Notes: generated by a model not told the origin, from the letters alone. A stretch of DNA of 63,217 nucleotides from DASUXY01 sp036377675 (GCA_036377675.1 DASUXY010000002.1:1-63217), one strand, 5' to 3'; counted from the stretch's first letter, positions 53,157 to 62,276 are shown. Made by a program: numbers and translations.

Positions 53157-53217
53157 CTTTATAAAAAGATGACAAGCTTTTATGAACGAAGCATATGTAT
53201 ATAAGGAGGATCATCGG

Positions 53218-53676
53218 TTGAAGAAGGGGAGAAAAATGAACATTTTACCTTTGTTCTTCATCGGAGCCATTTGCTTTATTGTAATTAAAAGTTTGTCTGA
53301 ATGTTTTCAAGGGAAAGTAGCGAATCATACTCATTTTCCATTCGCTGAGAAGCGCTTCTCCCTTGAAATTTTTTATATGTTACTCCTTACGTATAGCATC
53401 GTCATCATCGGTTTTGGTCTTATTTATTTTGTTTTGTCATTTGAAGGGGTTATTCTCGTGGAAGGAGATGATGCTCGGTCTGTGGGCATCGTCGGTTCGT
53501 TTATCCACTCCATTTATTTTAGCGGAGTGACTTTATTGACAATCGGATACGGAGATATAACCCCAGTAGGTATCGGGCGTTTCATCGCACTGATCGAAGC
53601 ATTAATCGGCTATGTATTACCAACGGCATTTGTTCTTCGCCTCGTCCATCATTCTTATGATCAAAGCCGAGATTAA
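53218..53676 (+). CDS. two-helix potassium channel protein
   Basis: The 152-residue membrane protein has an N-terminal helix, a second helix around residues 55-75, then the pore loop with the selectivity filter TIGYGD and a closing helix. It is a small voltage-independent K+ channel of the Ion_trans_2 type without a regulatory RCK domain. The start is probably TTG at 53218, 8 bases after AAGGAGG; ATG at 53182 lies ahead of that site and ATG at 53236 is an alternative. It is inserted between ygaD and the rest of the yga region. Confidence 0.87.
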   Translation: MKKGRKMNILPLFFIGAICFIVIKSLSECFQGKVANHTHFPFAEKRFSLEIFYMLLLTYSIVIIGFGLIYFVLSFEGVILVEGDDARSVGIVGSFIHSIYFSGVTLLTIGYGDITPVGIGRFIALIEALIGYVLPTAFVLRLVHHSYDQSRD

Positions 53677-54089
53677 CCATCTAAGTACTTATCTTGGCAT
53701 GACCTCTTATCGATTGGCAAAGGAAATGTAGACATGAACTTCGGGCTCAAATTTTGCATTGATAAGTTAAACTTTCACACTATTCATTGCAGCAATGCTC
53801 TGTTATTAAAAAAAGCCCCTTTGAGCTAACGGCTCATCAAAGGGACTTATTTTTTTACGCTCTTTCATCCCCCTTGTAGGGGTAGTAAAACGATTGTTTA
53901 CTTGATCAACCGTACTACACGAGCGATCTTTTTATTTATATGATTCATTCCTTTACACTTGAAACGTTCAATATGAAAATATTTATTTAAAGAAAGCAGA
54001 TTCCAAATGTTTAATCATTCTAAGTTTAGGAGTTAAGTGGGAAAAACATCATTACAGCTTGCTATATTTTAGATTGTAAAGTGCTGGTT
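53677..54089. other. intergenic region, terminator only
   Basis: Apart from the terminator near 53808-53856, these 413 bases hold no gene I can support. They separate the plus-strand channel gene from the end of the minus-strand CoA-disulfide reductase gene. Confidence 0.5.
53808..53856. terminator. bidirectional terminator
   Basis: AAGCCCCTTTGA pairs with TCAAAGGGACTT, and GAGC/GCTC pairing adds to the stem; A-runs and T-runs flank it. It lies between the converging channel and reductase genes. Confidence 0.75.
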
Positions 54090-55745
54090 TTATTCCTTAT
54101 CTTTCAGAACCGCCTCATAGGTTAACCAGGCACCGTCTACGTTTTTGGCCTCATAACCATTTTCTTTTAAAATACGTGTAGCTATATAGGCGTCGAGTCC
54201 AGAGCGACATGTGACATAAATGGTTTTATCTTTCGGTATTTCATCCATACGATCACGGATGTCATTTAATGGAATATTGATGGAACCAGGAATAGATCCG
54301 GTTGCAAATCCGTTCGGACCGCGTACGTCAATGAGCACACCGCCCTCATTAACACTATTGTCTATCTCATGCCACTGTACGGTTTCAACAAGATTTTCTT
54401 TCATGTTTGTTGCGACATAACCGGCCATATTTACGGGATCTTTTGCCGACGAATAGGGTGGTGCATAAGCGAGTTCGAGATCAGCAAGTTGGTAGACAGT
54501 AAGCTTTCCAAGGATAGCTGTGGCAATGACGTCAATGCGTTTATCTACGCCATCCATTCCGACTGCTTGAGCTCCAAAAATCTCTCCCGTTGCTTTATTA
54601 AAAATCACCTTTAGAGCGATAGGGTGTGCATTTGGATAATAGCCGGCATGTGAAGCAGGGTGAATGTGTAAGACGTCATATTCTTTCTTTTGTTGTTTGA
54701 GTAACTTTTCATTGTTTCCCGTTGTAGCAACGGTTAAATCAAACACTTTTGCAACAGACGTTCCGAGTGTTCCTTTATACCTTTCTTTTTTGCCATAAAT
54801 ATTGTTGGCAACGATACGTCCTTGATGGTTAGCTGGTCCTGCAAGTGGAATCATGGTTGGATGTTCACTTACATAGTCTCTCACTTCAATGGCGTCCCCA
54901 ATGGCGTAAATGGATTCATCGTTTGTTTGAAGAAAATCATTGACTTGAATACCGCCTCGCTCACCAACGTTTAATCCTGCATCAAGAGCTAGTTTGTTTT
55001 CAGGTTTTACTCCGATGGACATAAGGGTCATGTCTGTTTTTACTTTTTCTCCGCTGGATAAAACAATGACTTCTCCTTGATCAGCAAAGGATTTAACCCC
55101 ATCTTCTAAAATTAATTGTACACCTTTTTCGCGTAAATGGTTATGAACAATAGCAGCCATTTCATAATCAAGTGGTGCCATGACTTGATTTTGCATTTCG
55201 ATAAGGGTAACTTTCAATCCTTGCTCAACTAAGTTTTCAGCCATCTCTAATCCGATAAATCCGCCACCAATGACAGCTGCTTTTTCAGGCTGATGCTGAT
55301 GGATACATGCTTTAATTTGGTCGGTATCAGGGATGTTTCTTAGTGTAAATATGTTTTTAGCTTCGTCTATCCCTGGAATAGGTGGCGTAATCGGCTGTGC
55401 TCCTGGGGATAAAATAAGGACATCATACGATTCTTCATATGTTTCTTTTGTTTGTAAATTCGTAACAGAAATTGTTTTTCTATCGCGATGAATAGATGTT
55501 ACCTCACTCAAATTTCGTATATCTAAGTTAAATCGCTTACTCATTCCTTCGACAGTTTGCACAAGAAGATTTTCACGTTCTTCAATCACATCACCTATAT
55601 AATAAGGTAATCCACAGTTTGCAAATGAAACATGTTCCCCACGTTCAATAAGGATAATGTTAGATGTTTCATCTAATCGTCTAAGGCGAGCAGCAGCTGA
55701 AGCACCACCGGCGACACCACCAACAATAACAATTTTTTTAGACAT
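54090..55745 (-). CDS. cdr: CoA-disulfide reductase with C-terminal rhodanese domain
   Basis: The 551-residue flavoprotein reduces CoA disulfide or CoA persulfide with NAD(P)H. It has the FAD motif VIVGGVAGGASAAARLR at the N-terminus, the redox cysteine in SFANCGLPYYIG (Cys44), an NAD motif AAVIGGGFIGLEMA, and a C-terminal rhodanese domain with active-site loop CRSGLDA. The fused form is linked to persulfide and polysulfide metabolism. A CsoR-family-like operator at its promoter supports that role. GAGGAGG precedes the ATG. Confidence 0.94.
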   Translation of the reverse strand: MSKKIVIVGGVAGGASAAARLRRLDETSNIILIERGEHVSFANCGLPYYIGDVIEERENLLVQTVEGMSKRFNLDIRNLSEVTSIHRDRKTISVTNLQTKETYEESYDVLILSPGAQPITPPIPGIDEAKNIFTLRNIPDTDQIKACIHQHQPEKAAVIGGGFIGLEMAENLVEQGLKVTLIEMQNQVMAPLDYEMAAIVHNHLREKGVQLILEDGVKSFADQGEVIVLSSGEKVKTDMTLMSIGVKPENKLALDAGLNVGERGGIQVNDFLQTNDESIYAIGDAIEVRDYVSEHPTMIPLAGPANHQGRIVANNIYGKKERYKGTLGTSVAKVFDLTVATTGNNEKLLKQQKKEYDVLHIHPASHAGYYPNAHPIALKVIFNKATGEIFGAQAVGMDGVDKRIDVIATAILGKLTVYQLADLELAYAPPYSSAKDPVNMAGYVATNMKENLVETVQWHEIDNSVNEGGVLIDVRGPNGFATGSIPGSINIPLNDIRDRMDEIPKDKTIYVTCRSGLDAYIATRILKENGYEAKNVDGAWLTYEAVLKDKE

Positions 55746-55775
55746 AAATAAATCCTCCTCAATAACTCCTATTGC

Positions 55776-55791
55776 ATACCTTTATGGGTAT
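55776..55791. promoter_or_regulatory. CsoR/CstR-type operator before the CoA-disulfide reductase
   Basis: ATACCTTTATGGGTAT matches the pattern ATACCY-N4-GGGTAT used by copper- and persulfide-sensing CsoR-family repressors. It lies 31 bases upstream of the start codon, overlapping a TATGAT -10 candidate. Because the target handles CoA persulfide, a persulfide-sensing CstR-like regulator is the likelier partner. No such regulator gene is in the window. Confidence 0.6.
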
Positions 55792-55830
55792 CATACATCA
55801 TTTGTTATAATATAATCTAAGATGTTGCTC

Positions 55831-55920
55831 ACTTTTATCGGAAGAGTGTGAACATTATGTGATAGGTTACATTTATTCTTATTAAGAGATCAACGAGAGG
55901 TCTCATAAGCCGATAAAAGT
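55831..55920. repeat. 90-base inverted-repeat element
   Basis: Perfect 11-base arms ACTTTTATCGG (55831-55841) and CCGATAAAAGT (55910-55920) enclose an inner imperfect stem (CTTAT-AAGAGA with TCTC-ATAAG). The element has no coding frame and does not match an S-box. The rest of the region to 56369 (55921-56369) shows no gene, only the promoter of bcp. Confidence 0.5.
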
Positions 55921-56369
55921 CACGTTCCAATTATATAATTGGTTTTCCTCAATTGGTGAGTAAGGAAGCTATGTGCAATTGGATTCTTCACTCTGTAAAT
56001 TTTTACAGGAAGACATATTCATTCTTTTTAAAATATAGAAAGTTGCTCTAACATTTTATTGCGTTGAAAAATGAATATGTATAGTTAACAAATGACTTTC
56101 TTGATTTTAATAACTTTTATACCATAGCTGTTATCAAATAATTAAAATGGAGTTGTATGATTGGGAACATTGGATATCGTGTAAAAGTAAAAAAATAGAA
56201 TGGAGGAAAAACACGCTCTAATACACCAAAGTCGCTACTCCGCTTTGCATTCGCTTTCACCTTTATTAAACAATGGCTCAATCGGATGATCTAGCAGTAT
56301 TGAATTATTGTCTTCCATATTTTACAATATACTAAGTTAGGAAGAGAATAATAGATGGAGGTTTTAAAT

Positions 56370-56837
56370 ATGGTAGTAGAAATAGGTAAACAAGCACCAA
56401 ACTTTACACTTCCCAATCAAAGCGGTAAAGAGATTAGCTTATCTGATTTTAAAGGTAAAAATGTAGTTCTTTATTTTTATCCGAAAGACATGACCCCAGG
56501 CTGTACGACGCAAGCGTGTGATTTCAGGGATAATTACGAGTCATTTGAACAAGCTGACACGGTTATTCTCGGAGTTAGTCCGGACCCGATTGAACGTCAT
56601 CAAAAATTTATCGACAAACATGATCTCCCTTTCGAACTTTTAGCTGACGAAGATCACCAAGTCGCCAAACAATATGGTGTTTGGAAGTTAAAGAAAATGT
56701 TCGGGAAAGAATTTTACGGTATCGAACGATCGACTTTTATTATTGATAAAGAGGGGATTTTACAAAAAGATTACCGCAAAGTACGTGTCAAAGGGCATGT
56801 AGAAGAAGTTTTAGCTGATGTAAAGGAAAATAAATAA
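56370..56837 (+). CDS. bcp: thioredoxin-dependent thiol peroxidase (Bcp/PrxQ)
   Basis: Peroxiredoxin of 155 residues that reduces peroxides. The peroxidatic cysteine is in PKDMTPGCTTQACDF and the resolving cysteine follows five residues later, as in PrxQ. The start at 56370 is chosen because TGGAGG precedes it; ATG at 56355 would include that site. Homologue of YgaF, next to the perR region as in B. subtilis, so PerR control is possible though no clear PerR box is seen before it. Confidence 0.95.
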   Translation: MVVEIGKQAPNFTLPNQSGKEISLSDFKGKNVVLYFYPKDMTPGCTTQACDFRDNYESFEQADTVILGVSPDPIERHQKFIDKHDLPFELLADEDHQVAKQYGVWKLKKMFGKEFYGIERSTFIIDKEGILQKDYRKVRVKGHVEEVLADVKENK

Positions 56838-56847
56838 ATTGCCAGAG

Positions 56848-56878
56848 ACAGCCTCTTCCATAGGGGCTGTTTTTATTT
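56848..56878 (+). terminator. terminator after bcp
   Basis: ACAGCCTC and GGGGCTGT pair around a seven-base loop, followed by TTTTATTTT, about 10 bases after the stop. Confidence 0.8.
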
Positions 56879-57121
56879 TGAAGCCAAGAATCCATATATC
56901 GGTATATACAAATCTTTTTTTGAATAGGATAGACCATAATCCTTGTAGACGTGCATTATGAAATCGTCGTAACGTGTATGCGTGCGAATAACGTTGTTTA
57001 TGCAAGCTATTTAAACGTGGTACGTAAAAATGCGTTTCCAACCTTTCGATTGTTCAAAGCTTGTGAAAATGTATATGATATATAGTAAAAGAGATTTTGT
57101 TGCATGAGGAGGACTTTTGTA

Positions 57122-58069
57122 GTGATTTTATTTTCAGCAAACATATCTAAAAGACATCGACTTCATTTACAGGAAACATTTCCGAAGCAGACGTTTATAT
57201 TTTGTACGAATATGGATGAGGCACAAAAATATTTACCGAAAGCGAGAATTTTAGTAACCTATGGGGAAGATCTCAATGAGGGATTAATTGCCGAGGCGAA
57301 AAACTTAAGCTGGATCATGGTCATGTCAGCTGGGATTGACCAATTACCGTTCGAGGCGATTCATGCCAAAGATATTCTCGTTACTAACGCCCGCGGCATT
57401 CATAAAATCCCGATGGGTGAATATGTCATTGCCATGTTGTTACAAGTGTATCGACAAGCAAAAGTTTTAATGGAAAACGAAGCGGATCATATATGGGATC
57501 GTTCGGTAAAAATGAAGGAAATTAGTGGTCGAACGATGCTGATTGCGGGAACAGGAGCGATTGGGCAGGAAGTGGCCCGTTTGGCAAAAGCATTCCAAAT
57601 GAAAACATACGGCATTTCAAGAAGTGGAACAAATGTAAAACATTTTGACGCGAACTACTCCACAGAGCAAATGATTGACGTGTTACCAAAAGCTGATTTC
57701 GTTATTTCTGTATTACCGAGTACAAAAGAAACGAAAAACTTATTTTCACGTCAACATTTTCAAAAAATGAAAGAAACAGCTATTTTCTTAAATATGGGAC
57801 GGGGAGATGTCGTTCGTGAGGAGACAGTGTTACAAGCGATTCAAGACGGCGAGATTGCTCACGCTGTGTTAGATGTTTTTAAAGAGGAGCCACTTCCTGA
57901 AGATCACCCGTTTTGGAAGGAAGAGAATATAACGGTCACTCCGCATTTTTCAGGGATGTCATCGATGTATGTGACGCGTTCATTAGAAATATTTATACAT
58001 AATTTAAAGCAATACGTGGCTCAAAAAGATGAGTTCATAAATATAATCGATGTAACGAGGGGGTATTAA
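57122..58069 (+). CDS. D-isomer-specific 2-hydroxyacid dehydrogenase
   Basis: The 315-residue protein has the NAD-binding GTGAIGQEVARLAKA motif mid-protein and the catalytic triad regions NMGRGDVV (Arg), EEPLP (Glu) and TPHFSG (His). The start is GTG, 9 bases after GAGGAGG, which itself lies within the longer frame from 57104. The substrate is unknown; related enzymes reduce 2-ketoacids or glyoxylate. The cobalamin adenosyltransferase gene starts 2 bases after its stop, so the two are in one operon. Confidence 0.9.
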   Translation: MILFSANISKRHRLHLQETFPKQTFIFCTNMDEAQKYLPKARILVTYGEDLNEGLIAEAKNLSWIMVMSAGIDQLPFEAIHAKDILVTNARGIHKIPMGEYVIAMLLQVYRQAKVLMENEADHIWDRSVKMKEISGRTMLIAGTGAIGQEVARLAKAFQMKTYGISRSGTNVKHFDANYSTEQMIDVLPKADFVISVLPSTKETKNLFSRQHFQKMKETAIFLNMGRGDVVREETVLQAIQDGEIAHAVLDVFKEEPLPEDHPFWKEENITVTPHFSGMSSMYVTRSLEIFIHNLKQYVAQKDEFINIIDVTRGY

Positions 58070-58071
58070 TA

Positions 58072-58626
58072 ATGCGTATTTATACGAGATCAGGTGACCG
58101 AGGGCAAACATCGCTCATTTCCGGGAAACGTGTTCCGAAAAATGATCTGCGTGTTGAAGCCTACGGAACATGCGACGAAGCGAACTCGATGATTGGATTG
58201 GCTCTTAGTTTTTTGGAACGAGAAACATGGGATAAAAAAGATGTATTTCTTCCGACAATGCATCGCATTCAAACGATTTTGTTCCATGTCGGTTCCGAAT
58301 TAGCGACACCTCGAGACAAAGAAGTAGCATGGAAGCTTCAACAAAAGCATATCCAAGAGCTCGAAGACCAAATTGATACATGGGACGAAACATTGCCCAC
58401 ATTAACAAACTTTATTTTACCATCAGGTCATGCGGCTTCAAGCGCCTTACATAGTGCGCGAACGGTCGTAAGAAGGGCAGAGCGAATGGCTGTCGGCATC
58501 GGTGACGATGTTAATCCACTCGTTATTTCTTATTTGAATCGACTGTCTGATTTCTTGTTTGTCGCCGCTCGCTATGTAAATCATCAATTGAATGGAAAAG
58601 AAATACCACTTCAAGCGGACGTTTAA
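58072..58626 (+). CDS. cob(I)alamin adenosyltransferase, PduO type
   Basis: Makes adenosylcobalamin from cob(I)alamin and ATP. The 184-residue protein shows the N-terminal ATP site YTRSGDRGQTSLISG, GTCDEANSMIG, and the C-terminal RTVVRRAERMAV and YLNRLSDFLFVAARY motifs. It is complete. It is coupled to the hydroxyacid dehydrogenase gene. It implies use of coenzyme B12 by the host. Confidence 0.94.
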   Translation: MRIYTRSGDRGQTSLISGKRVPKNDLRVEAYGTCDEANSMIGLALSFLERETWDKKDVFLPTMHRIQTILFHVGSELATPRDKEVAWKLQQKHIQELEDQIDTWDETLPTLTNFILPSGHAASSALHSARTVVRRAERMAVGIGDDVNPLVISYLNRLSDFLFVAARYVNHQLNGKEIPLQADV

Positions 58627-58726
58627 AAATGATGTTTTCAACGACTTTTAAATTAAAGAAATTATTAACTGACAATACTTATATATTGACAAGGGACACG
58701 TATAAATTGTAAACTAATTGTAAAGA

Positions 58727-58748
58727 TTATAATATAATAATATTATAA
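58727..58748. promoter_or_regulatory. palindrome in the perR promoter, PerR-like half-sites
   Basis: TTATAAT (58727-58733) and ATTATAA (58742-58748) are perfect PerR half-sites, but 8 bases separate them instead of 1; the whole forms 9-base arms TTATAATAT/ATATTATAA. perR is autoregulated in Bacillus, so this may be its operator in variant form. The very AT-rich context calls for caution. A TTGACA at 58686-58691 lies upstream. Confidence 0.45.
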
Positions 58749-58784
58749 TTAGTTAAATATTAATTGAAAGCGAGGTGCATGACG

Positions 58785-59228
58785 ATGTCCGAACAAAAAT
58801 TACAGCAGGCGATTGAACGGTTAAAAAGCTCCAATGTTCGTATTACACCACAGCGTCATGCGGTGCTTGAATTTCTTTTTAACTCAGAAGCACATCCGAC
58901 AGCTGATGAGATTTACAAAGCACTTGAAGGAAAATTTCCGAATATGAGTGTGGCTACCGTTTATAACAATTTGCGTGTGTTACGTGAAAATGGATTAGTT
59001 CGAGAACTTACGTACGGTGATTCATCCAGTCGATTTGACAGTAATATGTCCGATCATTATCATGTTATTTGTGAAGAATGTGGGAAGATTACTGATTTTC
59101 ATTATCCGCCATTGGATGAAGTCGAATCGCTTGCAGAACAGGTTACGGGGTTTGATGTAAGTCATCACCGTCTTGAAGTTTATGGTCAGTGTAAAGATTG
59201 TAAGGAAAAGAAAGCTGTAAATCATTAA
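58785..59228 (+). CDS. perR: peroxide-responsive repressor PerR
   Basis: Fur-family regulator of 147 residues that senses peroxide through metal-catalysed oxidation of histidines. The DNA-binding helix region VRITPQRHAVLEFL includes the sensor histidine near residue 37. The structural zinc site is formed by CEEC and CKDC, and the regulatory ligands sit in the SDHYH segment. The start at 58785 follows GAGGTG by 8 bases. The gene lies between bcp and ygzB as in B. subtilis. Likely targets in this window include zosA. Confidence 0.95.
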   Translation: MSEQKLQQAIERLKSSNVRITPQRHAVLEFLFNSEAHPTADEIYKALEGKFPNMSVATVYNNLRVLRENGLVRELTYGDSSSRFDSNMSDHYHVICEECGKITDFHYPPLDEVESLAEQVTGFDVSHHRLEVYGQCKDCKEKKAVNH

Positions 59229-59247
59229 TATAAACCTTTATGTATAA

Positions 59248-59280
59248 AGCCATGATGTGTCCTACACCATGGCTCTATTT
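59248..59280. terminator. terminator between perR and pabBC
   Basis: AGCCATGATGTG pairs imperfectly with TACACCATGGCT around a three-base loop, with T-rich sequence to the right. It lies between converging genes. Confidence 0.65.
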
Positions 59281-59326
59281 AAAGGAAAGTTTTAATCGTC
59301 TCGTTTATGTTTCGTATATGTCCGTT

Positions 59327-61099
59327 TTATCGATTGCCGGAGTCGGTGTCTAGCTTGACTCGTACCCATTTACGAACGCTATTTATAAACCAAATGCTTG
59401 CACATTTTTTTAAATCCTCGATGCGGATCGTTCGTTCTTTTATTTTACCTTCTCGTAATAAAACTTCTCGAAATGTCCCCGCTAACAAGCCGCTTTGAAC
59501 AGGAGGTGTAAATCGTTGCTGATCCATTTCAACGACTATATTTCCTGTTGTAAATTCAGTAACTTCACCGTCTTCATTCCACAGTAAAACGTCAAACAAT
59601 TTCGTTTCTGTTTGTTTATGCTCTTCATACATGTCACGATAGGTCGTTTTATGATATAGAAATACATTTTCTTTTTGAATCGGTGATTTTGCTAACACGA
59701 CTTTTTTTCGTTCAGTAGAGTCGTGAAGTTGAATCGGATATCCTTCAACCGTACAAGTTCCTTCTTTATGTAACAATAATCTTACGCGATAGTTATTTTG
59801 TGAATGTTTTTTAGCGAAAGAGTAAAGCTTCCTCTTTATTACTTCTCGATTAAAAGGATAATCAAAATAAGTAGCAGAACGTTGTAATCGACGTAAATGT
59901 TCATCTAAGAGGTATAGTTCTCCATGAAATAGACCGATTGTTTCTAGAAGTTCAAAGTGTGGTCGCTTTGTTTCCAAAACTTTAGCTTTCGCTAACACTT
60001 CATTGTATTCTTCTGACTTTGCCGAGTTCAACGTAATTCCACTACCTGCTCCGTAAATGGCTTTTTCATCGCGATGGTCGATCGTAACTGTTCGAATTGG
60101 AACGTTGAAAATGGCATCCCATTCAGGGGTAATGTACCCAATTGCTCCACTGTATACATCACGAGGTTCCTGTTCTAACTGAGCAATAATTTCCATCGTT
60201 TCTGCTTTCGGTAACCCTGTAATCGATCCTGATGGAAATAACGTTTTAAAAATATCGACTACATTTTTATGTGAGAGAAGTTCCGCCGTTACAGTCGATG
60301 TCATTTGATAAATGGTCGGATATTTTTCAATTTCGTATCGTTTAGGAACCTTTAGCGTTCCGGGTTTTGCAATACCTTTTAAGTCTTGTTTCATTAATTG
60401 GACAATTTGTTCATTTTCATGGCGGTTTTTCTCTGACTGTTGTAACCATTTAGCATGCGCTTCATCCTCTTCGAATGTTTTCCCTCGTACCACCGTTCCG
60501 GCCATTGGCTTTGTTGTAATTTTTCGATCACTTAGTTGAAAAAACAATTCAGGTGAGGCAGAAACAATAGAAAAACCTCCCATTTCTACATAGGCTGTAT
60601 ATTGTGCGTCTTGTCCTTTTTGTAATTGTTTATAAAAAGCAATCGGGTCACCGCTAAATTGCGATTTCATTCGGATGGTGTAATTCACCTGCTCTGTTTG
60701 TTGATTTTTAAGATAGGATTGGATCGTATCCATATGTTTATAATAATCGCTAGCAGCTACAGAAGGTTCCCACGCATGAGTTGTAAATGTATTCGTTGCT
60801 TTTAATGGTTGACCGAGCTGAGTAGGCCCCTCAAAAATACCGAACCAAATAAGTGGCATATTCGGTTTGCCATTCACTTTAAACTGTTGATGAAAAGCAG
60901 GTGCTGCCTCATAGGATATATAGCCAGCAGCGTACTTTCCCTCATGAACCCTTTGTTGAACACGCTCTAAACTACTGATTACGTCATCGATTGATGTAGT
61001 TGTAATCACTTCAATCGGATTTGAAAATGTGATAGGCTGAATTTTTCCCTTCGGTGTAGCAAAGTCAAAATGTAATAATGGTCCTCTTTCTATTTTCAT
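59327..61099 (-). CDS. pabB: aminodeoxychorismate synthase component I fused to aminodeoxychorismate lyase
   Basis: The 590-residue fusion has two parts. Residues 1-375 are a chorismate-binding PabB/TrpE-type enzyme, with SASPELFF and FPSGSITGLPKAETMEII. Residues 380-590 are a class IV PLP aminotransferase fold like PabC, with the lysine in YHKTTYR and the EFTTGNIVV segment. Together they would make 4-aminobenzoate for folate from chorismate, with ammonia from a PabA encoded elsewhere. Odd point: the motif is PMAGT (Ala200), where E. coli PabB has the catalytic lysine in PIKGT. Confidence 0.88.
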   Translation of the reverse strand: MKIERGPLLHFDFATPKGKIQPITFSNPIEVITTTSIDDVISSLERVQQRVHEGKYAAGYISYEAAPAFHQQFKVNGKPNMPLIWFGIFEGPTQLGQPLKATNTFTTHAWEPSVAASDYYKHMDTIQSYLKNQQTEQVNYTIRMKSQFSGDPIAFYKQLQKGQDAQYTAYVEMGGFSIVSASPELFFQLSDRKITTKPMAGTVVRGKTFEEDEAHAKWLQQSEKNRHENEQIVQLMKQDLKGIAKPGTLKVPKRYEIEKYPTIYQMTSTVTAELLSHKNVVDIFKTLFPSGSITGLPKAETMEIIAQLEQEPRDVYSGAIGYITPEWDAIFNVPIRTVTIDHRDEKAIYGAGSGITLNSAKSEEYNEVLAKAKVLETKRPHFELLETIGLFHGELYLLDEHLRRLQRSATYFDYPFNREVIKRKLYSFAKKHSQNNYRVRLLLHKEGTCTVEGYPIQLHDSTERKKVVLAKSPIQKENVFLYHKTTYRDMYEEHKQTETKLFDVLLWNEDGEVTEFTTGNIVVEMDQQRFTPPVQSGLLAGTFREVLLREGKIKERTIRIEDLKKCASIWFINSVRKWVRVKLDTDSGNR

Positions 61100-61443
61100 T
61101 ATGCAAGTCTCCTTTATTTTAGACGATCATAAATCATAGACAAGAACTTAACATCGAGTATTGATATAAGTGCATTGTGAAGCAGATTGTATCCAGTTTG
61201 TAATGCCATGTGAAAGTCATTCGGTTCTGCTTAAAAATAGACAAAAGCCGTTTTAAAGTGATGACGGTGAAGTCATGCCGTTTAATATATAGTAAAGACT
61301 TTGTTCAGTTCATTGGCAGAAGTCACACAGGATGACTATTGTACAAAATTATACGTAAGATGAACGGAGTGGTAATTCTCGTTTGAAAAATTCACATAAA
61401 AATATCCGCCATAGAGACGGATACTTTTATGTATGCGATGACT
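61100..61443. other. intergenic region, terminator only
   Basis: These 344 bases hold the pabBC promoter at the left and the ygzB terminator at 61395-61431. I see no gene or known operator. Confidence 0.45.
61395..61431 (-). terminator. terminator after ygzB
   Basis: CATAAAA...TATCCG and CGGATA...TTTTATG form a long, slightly interrupted stem; on the minus strand it is followed by a T-rich stretch just beyond the ygzB stop. Confidence 0.7.
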
Positions 61444-61812
61444 TCACTTTGATTTCTTTTTAAATCGACGCTTGTTATATTTTTCATCGAATTCTTTACC
61501 TTCGAGATCTTTATCCATCGTTAATGGTTGTTTGCAATGCATACATGCATCAACTCGTCCCAACATTTTAGTTGGTTTTTCACAACTTGGACAAATTATC
61601 GAAACGGCTCGTGTAGATAACATACCGATCCACAAATAAATGACACTACTTAAAATAACGCTTAATACACCAAGAATAAAAAACAAAAACATGAGCCATT
61701 GTATTTTTTTAACCAATAAGCCGATATACATGAGGCCAATTCCTGCAAAAATTAAGATTAAGGCAAAGGAACGGATTTTGTTAATTTTACTTTTATAAAC
61801 GATCTGTGGCAT
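61444..61812 (-). CDS. ygzB: YgzB family (UPF0295) membrane protein
   Basis: The 122-residue protein has two membrane helices (about residues 14-33 and 40-64), then a small zinc-ribbon-like part with CPSC and CMHC cysteine pairs, and a basic C-terminal tail. Length and sequence match YgzB, which follows perR in B. subtilis. Function unknown. AAGGAGG precedes the ATG. Confidence 0.92.
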   Translation of the reverse strand: MPQIVYKSKINKIRSFALILIFAGIGLMYIGLLVKKIQWLMFLFFILGVLSVILSSVIYLWIGMLSTRAVSIICPSCEKPTKMLGRVDACMHCKQPLTMDKDLEGKEFDEKYNKRRFKKKSK

Positions 61813-62122
61813 ATTTGTCCTCCTTGTAAATTACAAGGATATTATAGCATATTATAGGAACAGAATTGAATTAAAAGAGCTATCAAATGCTAAGATGTTG
61901 TTGTTTAGTACATATAAAGTGTTTGAAAGAACGAATATAAAAAGAAATGGTTTGAAATAAAACGGAAGATGAATTAGTATAGCAGGTGTACGTTCAATAT
62001 TAAATGGTTACTCGAAGCGAAGTATATATTTGAAGTAGAAGTAATTTGATATATATTTAATGAAGCTTCTCATTTTCCGTCCATATAAACATCAATCGAA
62101 TAAAATAAGTTTTAAAAAATCA

Positions 62123-62151
62123 TTGACATCTTTAAAAAAACGTGATAAAGT
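62123..62151 (+). promoter_or_regulatory. rRNA operon promoter P1
   Basis: TTGACA (62123-62128) and TAAAGT (62146-62151) with a 17-base spacer lie upstream of a second similar promoter, as in Bacillus rRNA operons. The stretch 61813-62122 has no gene I can support. Confidence 0.75.
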
Positions 62152-62247
62152 AGTAAACGTTGCCCTCAAAAGAGGCACAACAAAAGGAATCAACGAAACA
62201 AATGTAAGTATCAACGAAGTGTATGATTTTTTTCTCTCGAAAACATG

Positions 62248-62276
62248 TTGACATTAAAAAATGAACATGTTATACT
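62248..62276 (+). promoter_or_regulatory. rRNA operon promoter P2
   Basis: TTGACA (62248-62253) and TATACT (62271-62276) are separated by 17 bases. This is the second of tandem rRNA promoters, about 220 bases before the 16S gene. Confidence 0.85.

Noticed and set aside
55881..55915. S-box (SAM) riboswitch-like stem
   Set aside because: A stem with an AAGAGA-type side is present but the conserved SAM-binding core is missing.
62060..62251. Plus-strand frame of 63 codons before the rRNA operon
   Set aside because: It overlaps rRNA promoter P1 and part of P2 and has no ribosome site; it is almost surely non-coding.
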